DNA of 64,000 bases, from NCBI GenBank assembly GCA_964553615.1, contig CAZKMA010000019.1:11160-75159 (forward strand). The letters run 5' to 3'. Source of the stretch: DATKUC01 sp964553615 (GTDB lineage Bacteria; Spirochaetota; Spirochaetia; DSM-27196; DATKUC01). Below are positions 1 to 8,940 of this stretch, piece by piece (the first letter of the stretch is position 1; every line of letters begins with the position of its first letter). Position numbers and translations under genes: made by a program. A model generated the notes under the pieces. The model made no database searches. It was not told where the DNA came from and was given only the letters and a program-made list of their open reading frames with translations.

Positions 1-41
1 TCCATATATATGCTCCAAACATTTCGACTGAAGGTACACGA

Positions 42-1760
42 TTGACATTTAACGACTTCGCATTGAAGAGTGAGCTCATCCAGGCGGTGAGCGAGATCGG
101 TTTCGAGATCGCCACTCCCATTCAGGAACAGGTTATCCCGTTCATGATAGAGAATGACGATGACCTCATTGGTCTTGCACAGACGGGCACCGGCAAGACT
201 GCAGCATTCGGTTTGCCCATCCTCAACGCGGTCGCCCTTGCAGAACGCTACCCGCAAGCGCTTGTTCTCTGCCCGACACGTGAACTCTGCGTCCAGATTA
301 CCGGCGATCTCCAATCATACGGTAAGTATCTCCGCGGTCTTTCGGTCACCTCCGTCTACGGTGGCGACAGCATGGAACGACAGATGCGCGCTCTGCGATC
401 AGGGACGCACGTTCTGGTTGCAACACCGGGACGGCTTCTTGATCTCATGAGTCGCGGCGCGGTCGACACCACACACATCCAGCACCTCGTTCTGGACGAA
501 GCCGATATCATGCTCAACATGGGTTTCAAAGAGGAGATGGATGCAATTCTCGGCTCCGTTCCTGCGGAGCGACAGACCGTCCTGCTTTCGGCAACCATGC
601 AGGCCGAAGTGGCAAGGATTGCGTCCGACTACATGAGGAAACCCGTGGAGATCAGCGCGGGTCCCCGGAATGCCGGGGCATCGACGGTTGAACACGGTTA
701 CTACATGGTCCACGCGCGGGACAAATACCTGGCGCTCAAACGCATTGTGGATTTCCACCCTGACATTTACGGAATTGTGTTCTGCCGCACCCGTGCATCC
801 ACACAGGAAATCACGGATCACATGATCAAGGACGGTTACGATGCGGAGGCCCTTCACGGAGACCTTTCGCAGGGACAGCGGGACCTTGTCATGCGCAAGT
901 TCAGGGAGCGCAATGTCCAGCTGCTGGTTGCCACCGATATTGCCGCACGCGGATTGGATGTCGACGACCTGACCCATGTCATTCACTATGACCTTCCGGA
1001 TGATCCGGAAATCTATACGCACCGCAGCGGAAGGACCGGCCGAGCCGGGAAATCGGGTATATCGCTTGCCATTATCAACATGCGCGAAAAATACAAGCTT
1101 CGGCAGATAGAAAATACGATCCGCGGCAAGGTCATTGAAATCCATGTTCCAACCGGTCAGGACATCTGCGAACGGCAGCTCATGCACCTCATAGACCGCG
1201 TCAAGACGGTGGATGTGGACACCGACAGAATAGCCAGGTACATGCCCATCATCGAAGAGAAACTTGCGGGTCTCGACCGGGAAACGCTCCTCGCACACTT
1301 CGTGTCGCTCGAGTTCAATCAGTTCCTCGACTACTACAAGTCCGCCTCGGACCTGAGTCGGGTTACCGATTTCGGTGACGATTCAAGAGGACGAGGACGG
1401 GGAGACGATCGGTTTGGCGGTCGGGGCCGCCCGGGTCGCGGCGACCGTGGACGTCAGGGGGACTTCACGCCACTTCTCGTAAACATCGGGAAGAAAGAAC
1501 GGGTTCTGCCCGCCGACATAATCGGCATAGTCAACCGCGCCACTCGGGGGAACAACGTCGGTATTGGACGAATCAGTATTGGACAATTTGAAACCATGGT
1601 AGAGGTGGAATCCAGTGCCGTTGGACTGGTTCTCTCTTCGGTTGCAGGACAGAGCTTTCACAGCACAAAACTTCGTGTGGAACCACAGAGATCCGGCTCG
1701 GGTCCCGCCCGCGGGCCACGCGCACCACGTGAATACAAGAAGAAGCGTGCGGGCAGGTAA
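42..1760 (+). CDS. deaD: DEAD-box ATP-dependent RNA helicase (DeaD/CsdA-like, RRM C-terminus)
   Basis: ATP-dependent RNA helicase that remodels RNA duplexes, for example during ribosome assembly or cold adaptation. Visible in order: Q motif (GFEIATPIQ, residues 20-28), Walker A AQTGTGKT (46-53), PTREL (78-82), DEAD box (152-155), SAT (183-185), ATDIAARGLDV, and HRSGRTGR in the second RecA domain. After a flexible Arg-Gly-rich stretch (around residues 447-470) comes a DbpA-type RNA-binding domain (FTPLLVNIGKKERVLPADI onward), followed by a basic tail. The 572-residue length is normal for DeaD/CsdA. The start is TTG at 42 behind a GAAGG-like site. The frame stays open upstream to the window edge, so a start outside the window cannot be excluded. 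The gene is convergent with the activase downstream, with 13 bp between stops. Confidence 0.93.
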   Translation: MTFNDFALKSELIQAVSEIGFEIATPIQEQVIPFMIENDDDLIGLAQTGTGKTAAFGLPILNAVALAERYPQALVLCPTRELCVQITGDLQSYGKYLRGLSVTSVYGGDSMERQMRALRSGTHVLVATPGRLLDLMSRGAVDTTHIQHLVLDEADIMLNMGFKEEMDAILGSVPAERQTVLLSATMQAEVARIASDYMRKPVEISAGPRNAGASTVEHGYYMVHARDKYLALKRIVDFHPDIYGIVFCRTRASTQEITDHMIKDGYDAEALHGDLSQGQRDLVMRKFRERNVQLLVATDIAARGLDVDDLTHVIHYDLPDDPEIYTHRSGRTGRAGKSGISLAIINMREKYKLRQIENTIRGKVIEIHVPTGQDICERQLMHLIDRVKTVDVDTDRIARYMPIIEEKLAGLDRETLLAHFVSLEFNQFLDYYKSASDLSRVTDFGDDSRGRGRGDDRFGGRGRPGRGDRGRQGDFTPLLVNIGKKERVLPADIIGIVNRATRGNNVGIGRISIGQFETMVEVESSAVGLVLSSVAGQSFHSTKLRVEPQRSGSGPARGPRAPREYKKKRAGR

Positions 1761-1773
1761 TCGGCTTCCGGGA

Positions 1774-4700
1774 TTATTCGCTGACACCGGCCGGGCGACT
1801 CGGCCGGCCAAGCTGAAGGGCGAGCTGGGGAAAAATCACGTCGTTGCCGCCGGAGCCTGTCCCGTCGGCACANNNNNNNNNNNNNNNNNNNNNNNNNNNN
1901 NNNNNNNNNNNNNNNNNNNNNNNNNNNNNNNNNNNNNNNNNNNNNNNNNNNNNNNNNNNNNNNNNNNNNNNNGTGCCGTCGTACGTAATTGAGAGTACCG
2001 GAATGCCGGTAATCCGTTCAATGTCCTCAGTCATGGCCTCGGTCACAAGCGCTGGACAGCAGAACGCGGGACTTACCTGGACGAAGAGCGATATATCCGG
2101 ATATCGCTCGAGCAGATGCAGTACCTTCAGCACATTCTCCGCCGACTCGCCTTCGTGCTCGAGACGGAGATGAAACATTCCAAGCTGTTTCTCTGCATCA
2201 CGGTTCACATAGGGGTATACCGGCCCGACCAGCGGGGTAACACCCTGCATGTACAGCCGCTCGAGAGTTTGCAGCAGTCCGAGTAAGATCCGATACCGGG
2301 CAAAACTCACAAGCTCTCCGTTCTTCTTCAAGCGGGAGAACATGGGAGATGCGATGATCTTTGCGTAGTCATTGTAACTCGTAACGATGGCCTCTCCGCC
2401 TGCACGTTCTATTGTCCGTACAAGATCCTGATTGAAAACAGTATTGTCCCGCACATACAGGTCCCCGAATATGGCCACCTTTGGTCGCTCCGCCGAGCTG
2501 TCAAACGGAATTGAACGGAACAGGTCTTCCACAATGCGAACCGCTCGGGCGCGCCGCATCTTTCCTTCGAAACAGCGAACAAGCGTAGAGAACGCCTCCT
2601 TCACCGCGCGATCGGTCATACCGGGGTTCAGCTCGTAGGGACGGATCCTGCAGGTCAGGCGTGCCAGCATGCCGCCGAACAGGTAGGCAAAGTAAACGTC
2701 TACTGGCAGCGTCGGGGCAATGTCCTCGAATGTCGACAGTCCCGGATAGATCGCCACCTGTTCAAGGCCCTTTCCGAATGAGCGAAGCAATGTCTGGATG
2801 AATTGCGGATAGAGAGGAATGTTGCATGCCCACTCACTCTGCAGTGTCCACAGGATGGTCTTCGCCGGATCGAGCCGGTGAGCCCGTATGTATTCGGCGG
2901 TCTCCTCGGCAATAGCATTTACCGGGATACACTGACCGCTATTATGGACCATGCTCTTTCGAATGAGCTCGGGAGTTTCCCGCAAAACGCGAGCATCGTA
3001 ACCGCGCCGCCGCAGAGTCGCAGCAAGTAGCGGGGTGGCGAAGGTATTCCAATTTGGCAGGAGAATGGTCTTCCGGCGAAGGTCCTTTCGGCTCGGTGGA
3101 TGCAAAGGTTGTCGCAGCGGACCGGCGGGCCGTGGCGCATCCGGTCCGGCCGAAGACGGCTTTGAATTGTGGTTTCGAAACGCGTGTACCGCCGCTTCCA
3201 CCCGGGTCTCGTATCCAAGAGTTGAATCGTGTTCATCCAACTGCAGGACCAGATACGGCTTGGCGCTCGCATCCATAATCTTCCGGAAGTATTCCAGCGC
3301 AAATGAATCCGGGGAACAGCGAAACGAAGAGATATACACCGGGTAGATATGAGGAGTCCGCGCACAGTACTGAGCGGAGCGAAGAGCTTCCGAGGCGTGA
3401 TGCCAGGGAAACAGCGAGAGAAACTTCTCCTCCTCATCGTCCGAGTCATCAGGGATCATGTCCTGGAAGAACACCGGAACACCCTGTTCGCCGAAGATCT
3501 CCGGAATCCGTTTGTTCAGGATCGGCGAAAGAACGGTATATGGTCTTCCAAGAAGCATCACTGAAATGTCCGCGGCAGGCGCCCGCTCGTGAACCGCCAC
3601 CCGACTCTCGAGGATTTCCTTCATCTTCTTTCTTGTCAGCGACAATCCGTGATCCGCGAAATGGAGCGCCGCCAGCACCTCGGCGTCTTTGATTTTCCTC
3701 CCTGCAATTTCTGTCAAATCGCGGGCAAGGGCGGGTGCGAGATCCCGCAGTGCATTCGGTCCGGAAGAAATGAGCGGGGAAATGATGCGGCCTGTCCCGT
3801 TCGCGCGTTCAGCCGCTGACTTCAGCAACGCGGGAGCAAACTGGGTGTAGTAGCAGTTATTCTTTCCGCTGTCTCGGTTGCGCAGTGCAAAGGGAACAAA
3901 TACGTAGTCGGCATGATCCAACAGCCAGGTTGACTGCCCAAACAGATCGCGCATGGGCGTACAGAACTCCGCAGAGAAGAGCGCTTTCCCTCGCCCAACC
4001 GGATCGTCGGCAGCCTCACCGCCAACCACCGTAAACCCGAGACGACCGAAGAACAGTCGCCAGAACGGAATTTCGCCAAAGAGATGGAGCGACGCGGGAA
4101 TGCCCACAGAGAGGCCGGCTGACTGAGTCGGTGGACTCTCCCCCTGCAACGCACCGAGCACCTCCCGTTGGACACGCGCGCGAGAGCGAAGCAGGGAAAA
4201 CCCCGAGCGGTTTCGGTCCACGAAGTGCTGAGTCTCGTAGTCTCTGCCGCAGAGAAACCCATAGGCAACCTCGGCGGACCCGACAGATGCGACGCGCAGC
4301 CTGCATCGATTTGCACAGAGCGAACACCGTTCGGATCGGATTCCGATGTCCTGTCGGTGCAGGCCAAACCCGAAAAAGGCGGTATCCGCGGGCGGTGATT
4401 CGCTCAGCAGAAGCGCCACACCGAGCGCGCCGGTCAGGTGGCAGTATCGAGAGACCGATATGGAGCGGCCGATGCGCTGTTCAAAAGCTGAAACGAGTGC
4501 GCGGTTTCGCGCAGTGGCACCCTGAAAACAGATCCGCTTTCCGATTGCGGCACCGCCTGCAACCTTCTGCAGGTAGTTTTCCCGCACCGAGTGGAGTGCC
4601 GCGGCGAGCAGCTCCCGCCGCTCGTACCCCTGCTGCAGGAGATGGTTTATATCACGCTCCATGAAAACTGTGCACCGGTCGCTGGCAAGCGGCGATGCCA

Positions 4701-6147
4701 CGCCCACCGCCAGATCGGAGTACTCTGAAAGAGAGGTGGACAGACGCGCCGCCTGTTCCTCGAGAAAGCTCCCGGTTCCCGCGGCGCACACCGTATTCAT
4801 GTGAGAGAAGGTCACGACTCCCTTTCGGAGCGTGGTGAACTTCGCGTCCTGCCCACCAATCTCTATGATGGTATCTGTCTCCGGATCGAGCTCGCATGCC
4901 GCTCGTGCGTGCGCGGTAATCTCGTCTACTACGAGGTCCGCTCCAACAATGGAGCCAATAAACCTTCGCCCTGCACCCGTAGTTCCTGAACCCAGCACCC
5001 GGAATGGAAACTCCTCCGCCGCCTCGAAGATTGCCTGAACGGCAAGAAGTGGTTGCCCCGCGGTGCGAGTATAGAAACCCGCAATAACGCGGTGATCGCC
5101 ATCCATTGCTACGGCCTTCGTGCTGGTGGAGCCAATATCTATACCGAAATACACCTCGCGCGTACGCTCCCTGCAGGCGGGAGCAAACTCCTCCACTTCC
5201 ACCGGATTTCCTGAACCCAGAGTCCGTGCATTGAACAGGCTTCGGATTCCGGAAGTGAAATCCGGATATCCGTTGTCACCGAACACCAGAGGTTCGTGTT
5301 CGTACGTTCGGCTATTTGAAGACGGTGGAATCAGTTCGTTCACCTTCCAGATCTTCGCTTCAATTTGTTCACCCGCTTGAGACTGACGCTCCTGCACAAC
5401 AAACGCGGCACCGAGTGCGCCGTAGAGGTGAGCCCATCTGTCTGTGGTAATGCTTGACCCTGACAGCCTGCACAGGTGGTGAAGAACCGCATTGTTCCGT
5501 GCAACGCCACCTGCGAACAACGCGGGTTCGGGTATCTCGGCTTCCGCGGCGAGCGTATCCAGGAGATTCCGGGCGAGTCCCTGACAGAGACCGTCGCATA
5601 TCTCCTCGAGAGAGTACCCTTCCTGCTGCGCATGGATAATATCGGTCTTTGCGAACACCGAACACCGGGAGGCAATAATCGGCACGCTTCCCCGATTCTC
5701 GGTTGCAAGCCTGCTCAATGCACCGCTGTCCGAAAGACCGAGGCGACGCGCCTGCTGATCGAGAAAACTCCCTGTGCCCGCTGCACAGGAGGTATTTCGC
5801 CACATTCTGGTGTATCGACCGTCGGGCGAGAAGAGAATGCGCGCAAATCGCTCCCCGCCGACGATAAGGAGGGTGCGCAAGTCCGGATGAAGCACGCGTG
5901 CCGCGGTGGCAAAGGAAACGGTGGTATCCACAGGTGTGGCATCGGGAATAAGACCCGCACTCGCAGAGGTAATCCCGATCGATTCCGGCGTATCGATCTC
6001 GAGCTCATTGAGCAGAGAACTGAGGCAATCACGGACTTTCCCGCCGTGAGGAACATAGCGCGTCTCCGCAATGGTTCGATCGGCGCGGAGCCGCACCAGA
6101 GAAACAGACACCGAGCCGACATCGATGCCGAGCGTCGTCTGGTTCAT
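1774..6147 (-). CDS. Fused acyl-CoA dehydratase activase (two BcrA/BadF ATPase domains + DUF2229 + HgdB-like C-terminus), interrupted by assembly gap
   Basis: ATP-driven activator family of 2-hydroxyacyl-CoA dehydratases/benzoyl-CoA reductase: ATP hydrolysis by an actin-fold domain injects an electron from a [4Fe-4S] cluster. Two tandem ASKHA domains are visible. The first starts LGIDVGSVSVSLV (6-18), with the cluster motif CAAGTGSF at Cys121 and a second Cys162. The second starts YFGIDIGSTSTKAV (333-346), with CAAGTGSF at Cys454 and Cys492. So both halves keep both cluster cysteines. DUF2229-like sequence follows (around 670 onward), then a dehydratase-component-like C-terminal part. About 1,457 codons including the N-run match the large fused members of the family. 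ATG at 6147 is preferred over GTG at 6189 because the ATPase fold begins right after it. The 100-N gap cuts the last ~70 codons. No dehydratase gene lies next to it. Confidence 0.85.
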   Translation of the reverse strand: MNQTTLGIDVGSVSVSLVRLRADRTIAETRYVPHGGKVRDCLSSLLNELEIDTPESIGITSASAGLIPDATPVDTTVSFATAARVLHPDLRTLLIVGGERFARILFSPDGRYTRMWRNTSCAAGTGSFLDQQARRLGLSDSGALSRLATENRGSVPIIASRCSVFAKTDIIHAQQEGYSLEEICDGLCQGLARNLLDTLAAEAEIPEPALFAGGVARNNAVLHHLCRLSGSSITTDRWAHLYGALGAAFVVQERQSQAGEQIEAKIWKVNELIPPSSNSRTYEHEPLVFGDNGYPDFTSGIRSLFNARTLGSGNPVEVEEFAPACRERTREVYFGIDIGSTSTKAVAMDGDHRVIAGFYTRTAGQPLLAVQAIFEAAEEFPFRVLGSGTTGAGRRFIGSIVGADLVVDEITAHARAACELDPETDTIIEIGGQDAKFTTLRKGVVTFSHMNTVCAAGTGSFLEEQAARLSTSLSEYSDLAVGVASPLASDRCTVFMERDINHLLQQGYERRELLAAALHSVRENYLQKVAGGAAIGKRICFQGATARNRALVSAFEQRIGRSISVSRYCHLTGALGVALLLSESPPADTAFFGFGLHRQDIGIRSERCSLCANRCRLRVASVGSAEVAYGFLCGRDYETQHFVDRNRSGFSLLRSRARVQREVLGALQGESPPTQSAGLSVGIPASLHLFGEIPFWRLFFGRLGFTVVGGEAADDPVGRGKALFSAEFCTPMRDLFGQSTWLLDHADYVFVPFALRNRDSGKNNCYYTQFAPALLKSAAERANGTGRIISPLISSGPNALRDLAPALARDLTEIAGRKIKDAEVLAALHFADHGLSLTRKKMKEILESRVAVHERAPAADISVMLLGRPYTVLSPILNKRIPEIFGEQGVPVFFQDMIPDDSDDEEEKFLSLFPWHHASEALRSAQYCARTPHIYPVYISSFRCSPDSFALEYFRKIMDASAKPYLVLQLDEHDSTLGYETRVEAAVHAFRNHNSKPSSAGPDAPRPAGPLRQPLHPPSRKDLRRKTILLPNWNTFATPLLAATLRRRGYDARVLRETPELIRKSMVHNSGQCIPVNAIAEETAEYIRAHRLDPAKTILWTLQSEWACNIPLYPQFIQTLLRSFGKGLEQVAIYPGLSTFEDIAPTLPVDVYFAYLFGGMLARLTCRIRPYELNPGMTDRAVKEAFSTLVRCFEGKMRRARAVRIVEDLFRSIPFDSSAERPKVAIFGDLYVRDNTVFNQDLVRTIERAGGEAIVTSYNDYAKIIASPMFSRLKKNGELVSFARYRILLGLLQTLERLYMQGVTPLVGPVYPYVNRDAEKQLGMFHLRLEHEGESAENVLKVLHLLERYPDISLFVQVSPAFCCPALVTEAMTEDIERITGIPVLSITYDGXXXXXXXXXXXXXXXXXXXXXXXXXXXXXXXXXXCADGTGSGGNDVIFPQLALQLGRPSRPAGVSE
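1787..1807. terminator. GC-rich stem-loop at convergent gene ends
   Basis: CCGGCCG (1787-1793) pairs with CGGCCGG (1801-1807) around a 7-nt loop. It lies at the meeting point of the helicase gene and the activase gene, inside the last codons of the latter. There is no T-run, so a bidirectional terminator role is only a guess. Confidence 0.3.
1873..1972. other. Assembly gap of exactly 100 N
   Basis: One hundred consecutive N, the usual placeholder for a scaffold join of unknown size. It falls within the 3' part of the activase gene. Both flanks encode an Asp-Gly-Thr in the same frame on the minus strand, which suggests the true gap may be zero or a short unresolved overlap. Confidence 0.99.
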
Positions 6148-6266
6148 TTTTCTTTTCAGGTATGCACGGTCAGTATAGACGAGATTCACCGGGAACGCAA
6201 TTCAATGCACAGACGGGCTCTTTGCGCTATACTTCCGATAGCAGCCAGAATATTGAAGGAGTTCAA

Positions 6267-6797
6267 GTGATACGATTGGTCGCGCGGCTCATTGCCGTGC
6301 TTCACTCAAATCGCAGACCGGTGGAAATTGGAGCGGCAGTTGCTTCTGCCCTTCTCCTTGCGCTCATGCCGTCCGGGAACCTCCTCTGGATATTTCTCTT
6401 TCTCATTTCATTCTTCATCAGACTGAATCTCGGAATGGAGTTGCTGTTCCTTGCATTGTTCTCCCTGGCTGTTCCAGCAGCAGACAGACTTCTCGACGGC
6501 GTCGGATACTGGGTACTGACCCGTCCGGGACTAACCCCGGTTTTCTCCGCGTTGTACGCTGTGCCGTTCCTGCAGTTTTTCCGCTTCAACAACTCAATGG
6601 TCATGGGAGGGTTTCTGATCGGGCTTGCCGCATGGATACCGGTCTGTCTGCTTGCCATTCGCGGCGTGTACATCTATCGCAAGCACCTGCATCCGCGCAT
6701 AGTCAATAGCAGGATTGTGAAGGCAATTCGTTCGGCGCCGCTCATAAAGCGGTTCTCAGGCGCAGTTGCCCGCGTCCGTTCAGCCTACCCCGCGTAG
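6267..6797 (+). CDS. TIGR03546 family membrane protein
   Basis: Uncharacterised integral membrane protein of 176 residues. I recognise it as TIGR03546-like from the sequence (RPVEIGAAVASALLLALMPSGN) and because it sits directly before a TIGR03545-like gene, a pairing I recall for these families. Several hydrophobic segments are visible (roughly residues 17-35, 40-70, 90-110, 118-145), followed by a short basic C-terminal tail. GTG at 6267 is chosen because a strong AAGGAG lies 5 nt upstream; the frame is open further upstream without such a site. It is divergent from the activase gene, and a TATACT at 6228-6233 could be its -10 element. The next gene starts 11 bp after the stop, so the two are almost certainly co-transcribed. 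Molecular function is unknown. Confidence 0.75.
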   Translation: MIRLVARLIAVLHSNRRPVEIGAAVASALLLALMPSGNLLWIFLFLISFFIRLNLGMELLFLALFSLAVPAADRLLDGVGYWVLTRPGLTPVFSALYAVPFLQFFRFNNSMVMGGFLIGLAAWIPVCLLAIRGVYIYRKHLHPRIVNSRIVKAIRSAPLIKRFSGAVARVRSAYPA

Positions 6798-6808
6798 AGG
6801 AGCCGTAC

Positions 6809-8899
6809 ATGCCGGCACACAGGCTTCCCCGACAATTTCGCAAGCCCATTTCTCGTTCCCGGTTCGAAAAAAAGGTACTTGGAAAGGTGTATCTCGTACA
6901 GGACCGTGAGTTCATGCGGTCGTTGTTCGCACCGGATGGCGAAGGCAGAATGGCGGTTGCCCGTGAGTTGTCGGCTGACGAGCGGAAGCGACTTTCACGG
7001 TTGGCAAAGGAGATCCGCAGCAACCGGGGTGCGGTTGGTAAGGGGAAGATCACAGTTCTCTTTCTCATTGTAGCGGCAGTCCTGGTCTTTGATTTCGCAT
7101 TCAAGAACAACCTTGCGGCGCGGGGAACTGAAGATCTCCTCCAGACGGTATTCCAGGCAAAGGCGGATATCGGAGGCATGGATTTTCGCCCACTGCGGGG
7201 AGATCTTTCGTTCGCATGGCTCACCATTGCCGACAGAAACCACCCCATGAGCAACCTTTTCCAGCTCGGGCAAACACAGCTTCAGATAGATACCTGGCAA
7301 CTCCTCCGCGGGAACGTCGTGATTTCTCAGTTAACCTCCGGAGATATCCGCTGGAACACTCCGAGAAAGGTGTCCGGAAGCACTTCCGTCAGGATGTCAA
7401 ACCCGCATCCGAATGCGAGTCCCGGACCGGAGACGGCTGCCGGAGGCGGATTCAACCTCGGACTCCCGGGAACAATGGACGTAAAAACGTTTGTCGCAGA
7501 TCACCTCACGGAGCTCAAGACTCCTGCCCGGATAGACGCACTGGGAGCCAGGACAGCTGAGCTTCAGAACGAATGGGCAGGTCGAACCACAGCACTGGAG
7601 GCGGACCTGAAACGTGCTCAGGCTGAAGTCGGCGCGCTCGGCACGGTTGACGTTGCCGGAATAAGCAACCTCAATTCAGCTCTTGCCGCATTTCAGAGGG
7701 TAGAAGCGGCCCAAACCGCGATGGACAGCGTGGCGAATGAAGCTGAGCGCGCCTACCGGGCAGCAGACACGAACCTCCAGTCAGTCAGAAACGATATCTC
7801 GGCCCTGCCGGGTTCCGTGCAGGCGGATGCCGCACACCTCGCCACACTTCTTCCCGACCTCTCAGGCAGTGCGAAAGATGTCATTGCACGCCTTGCAGAA
7901 CCCGCCGTCCGTTCAACACTTGGCAACTGGTACGGCCGCATCCTTCAGGGTTACGAAATCGCAACGCGACTTTCGCAATCCGCCAGTCGCGCAAAACCAC
8001 GAACCCGGCGCCTTCCGGGGCGCAACGTGATCTTTCCAACCGCGCGGGTTCCCCGTTTTCTCCTGAAGAGTGCCGCGGTCACTGCCGTGGACGGAGGCGC
8101 AACAGTCACGGGCAGTGTCCGTTCGCTCTCGAGCGACCCCGTGCTTACCGGCAGCCCGGCCACGTTTGCCTTCGAACGGAAGGATGGTCTTTCCCGGATT
8201 GCTGTTTCGGGCAGCCTCGACACCCGTACCTCGGCGAAAGATCGCGCATCTATCTCCGTGGCGCTCGCCGGCCGGCCGGTCGACATGACCGGGGGAATCC
8301 CGGCACTGGAGGTCTCACGGCTCACCGCAACAGCAGGCGGAAGCGGGGACATCTCACTCGAGTCCTCGGGCGGCGCCAGGGGAAGCATCCGGCTGGAACT
8401 CAGTGCAGTAGATCTTGAGGGAAGCTATTCCGCAAACTCGATCGGAGGACTCGTCAACGAGGTGGTGACAGGGGCAAAGAGCATCGATGTGTCTTTCGAC
8501 TATCGTATCGGTCCAGACGGATCCGTTGCACTGTCCGACGGCAGGACAAGCGTTGATAGAGCACTCGAGGAACTCCTGCGCTCCCGTGCGGGAGGACTCC
8601 TCTCTGCCACCCGCACCCGCGTAGGCCGGGAATTGGACACAATCATCGCATTGAAACAACCGACACTGAACGCAGCACAGGCGCGCGTGAATACCATCCT
8701 TGGTCAGACCCAAACGCTTCGCGACGGTGCGGAACAGTCCCGGCGGCAGATAGCCGCAATACGGGCCAAAGTGGACGCGCGTATTGCGGAGCTCAAGGCG
8801 CAGGCCGTAGCGCCGTCCGCGGCGAAGGCTCGGCAGCAAGTTCAGAACCAGCTCGATTCGGTCAAGAAAGGACTGAAGCTCCCCGGACTCGGGCAATGA
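6809..8899 (+). CDS. TIGR03545 family protein (membrane-anchored, AsmA-like architecture)
   Basis: A 696-residue protein of unknown function that I assign to TIGR03545 by its overall look and its partner gene. After a cytoplasmic N-terminus of about 70 residues there is a single membrane segment (KITVLFLIVAAVLVFDFAF, around 76-94). A long region then starts LQTVFQAKADIGGMDFRPLR, resembling the periplasmic domain of AsmA/TamB-like proteins. Alanine-rich probable coiled coil lies around 230-350 and again at the C-terminus. ATG at 6809 has GAGGAG 6 nt upstream. It forms a two-gene operon with the preceding TIGR03546 gene. By analogy to AsmA-like proteins it might act in envelope lipid or protein homeostasis, but that is an inference only. 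Confidence 0.75.
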   Translation: MPAHRLPRQFRKPISRSRFEKKVLGKVYLVQDREFMRSLFAPDGEGRMAVARELSADERKRLSRLAKEIRSNRGAVGKGKITVLFLIVAAVLVFDFAFKNNLAARGTEDLLQTVFQAKADIGGMDFRPLRGDLSFAWLTIADRNHPMSNLFQLGQTQLQIDTWQLLRGNVVISQLTSGDIRWNTPRKVSGSTSVRMSNPHPNASPGPETAAGGGFNLGLPGTMDVKTFVADHLTELKTPARIDALGARTAELQNEWAGRTTALEADLKRAQAEVGALGTVDVAGISNLNSALAAFQRVEAAQTAMDSVANEAERAYRAADTNLQSVRNDISALPGSVQADAAHLATLLPDLSGSAKDVIARLAEPAVRSTLGNWYGRILQGYEIATRLSQSASRAKPRTRRLPGRNVIFPTARVPRFLLKSAAVTAVDGGATVTGSVRSLSSDPVLTGSPATFAFERKDGLSRIAVSGSLDTRTSAKDRASISVALAGRPVDMTGGIPALEVSRLTATAGGSGDISLESSGGARGSIRLELSAVDLEGSYSANSIGGLVNEVVTGAKSIDVSFDYRIGPDGSVALSDGRTSVDRALEELLRSRAGGLLSATRTRVGRELDTIIALKQPTLNAAQARVNTILGQTQTLRDGAEQSRRQIAAIRAKVDARIAELKAQAVAPSAAKARQQVQNQLDSVKKGLKLPGLGQ

Positions 8900-8940
8900 G
8901 TCGACGGGCGCCGTCTGTCGGATTTTTCAGTCCGGCTCCT

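Noticed and set aside
399..1298. 299-codon open frame antisense to the DEAD-box helicase
   Set aside because: It lies wholly opposite a gene with complete helicase motifs, has no recognisable domain, and reflects GC-rich codon structure.
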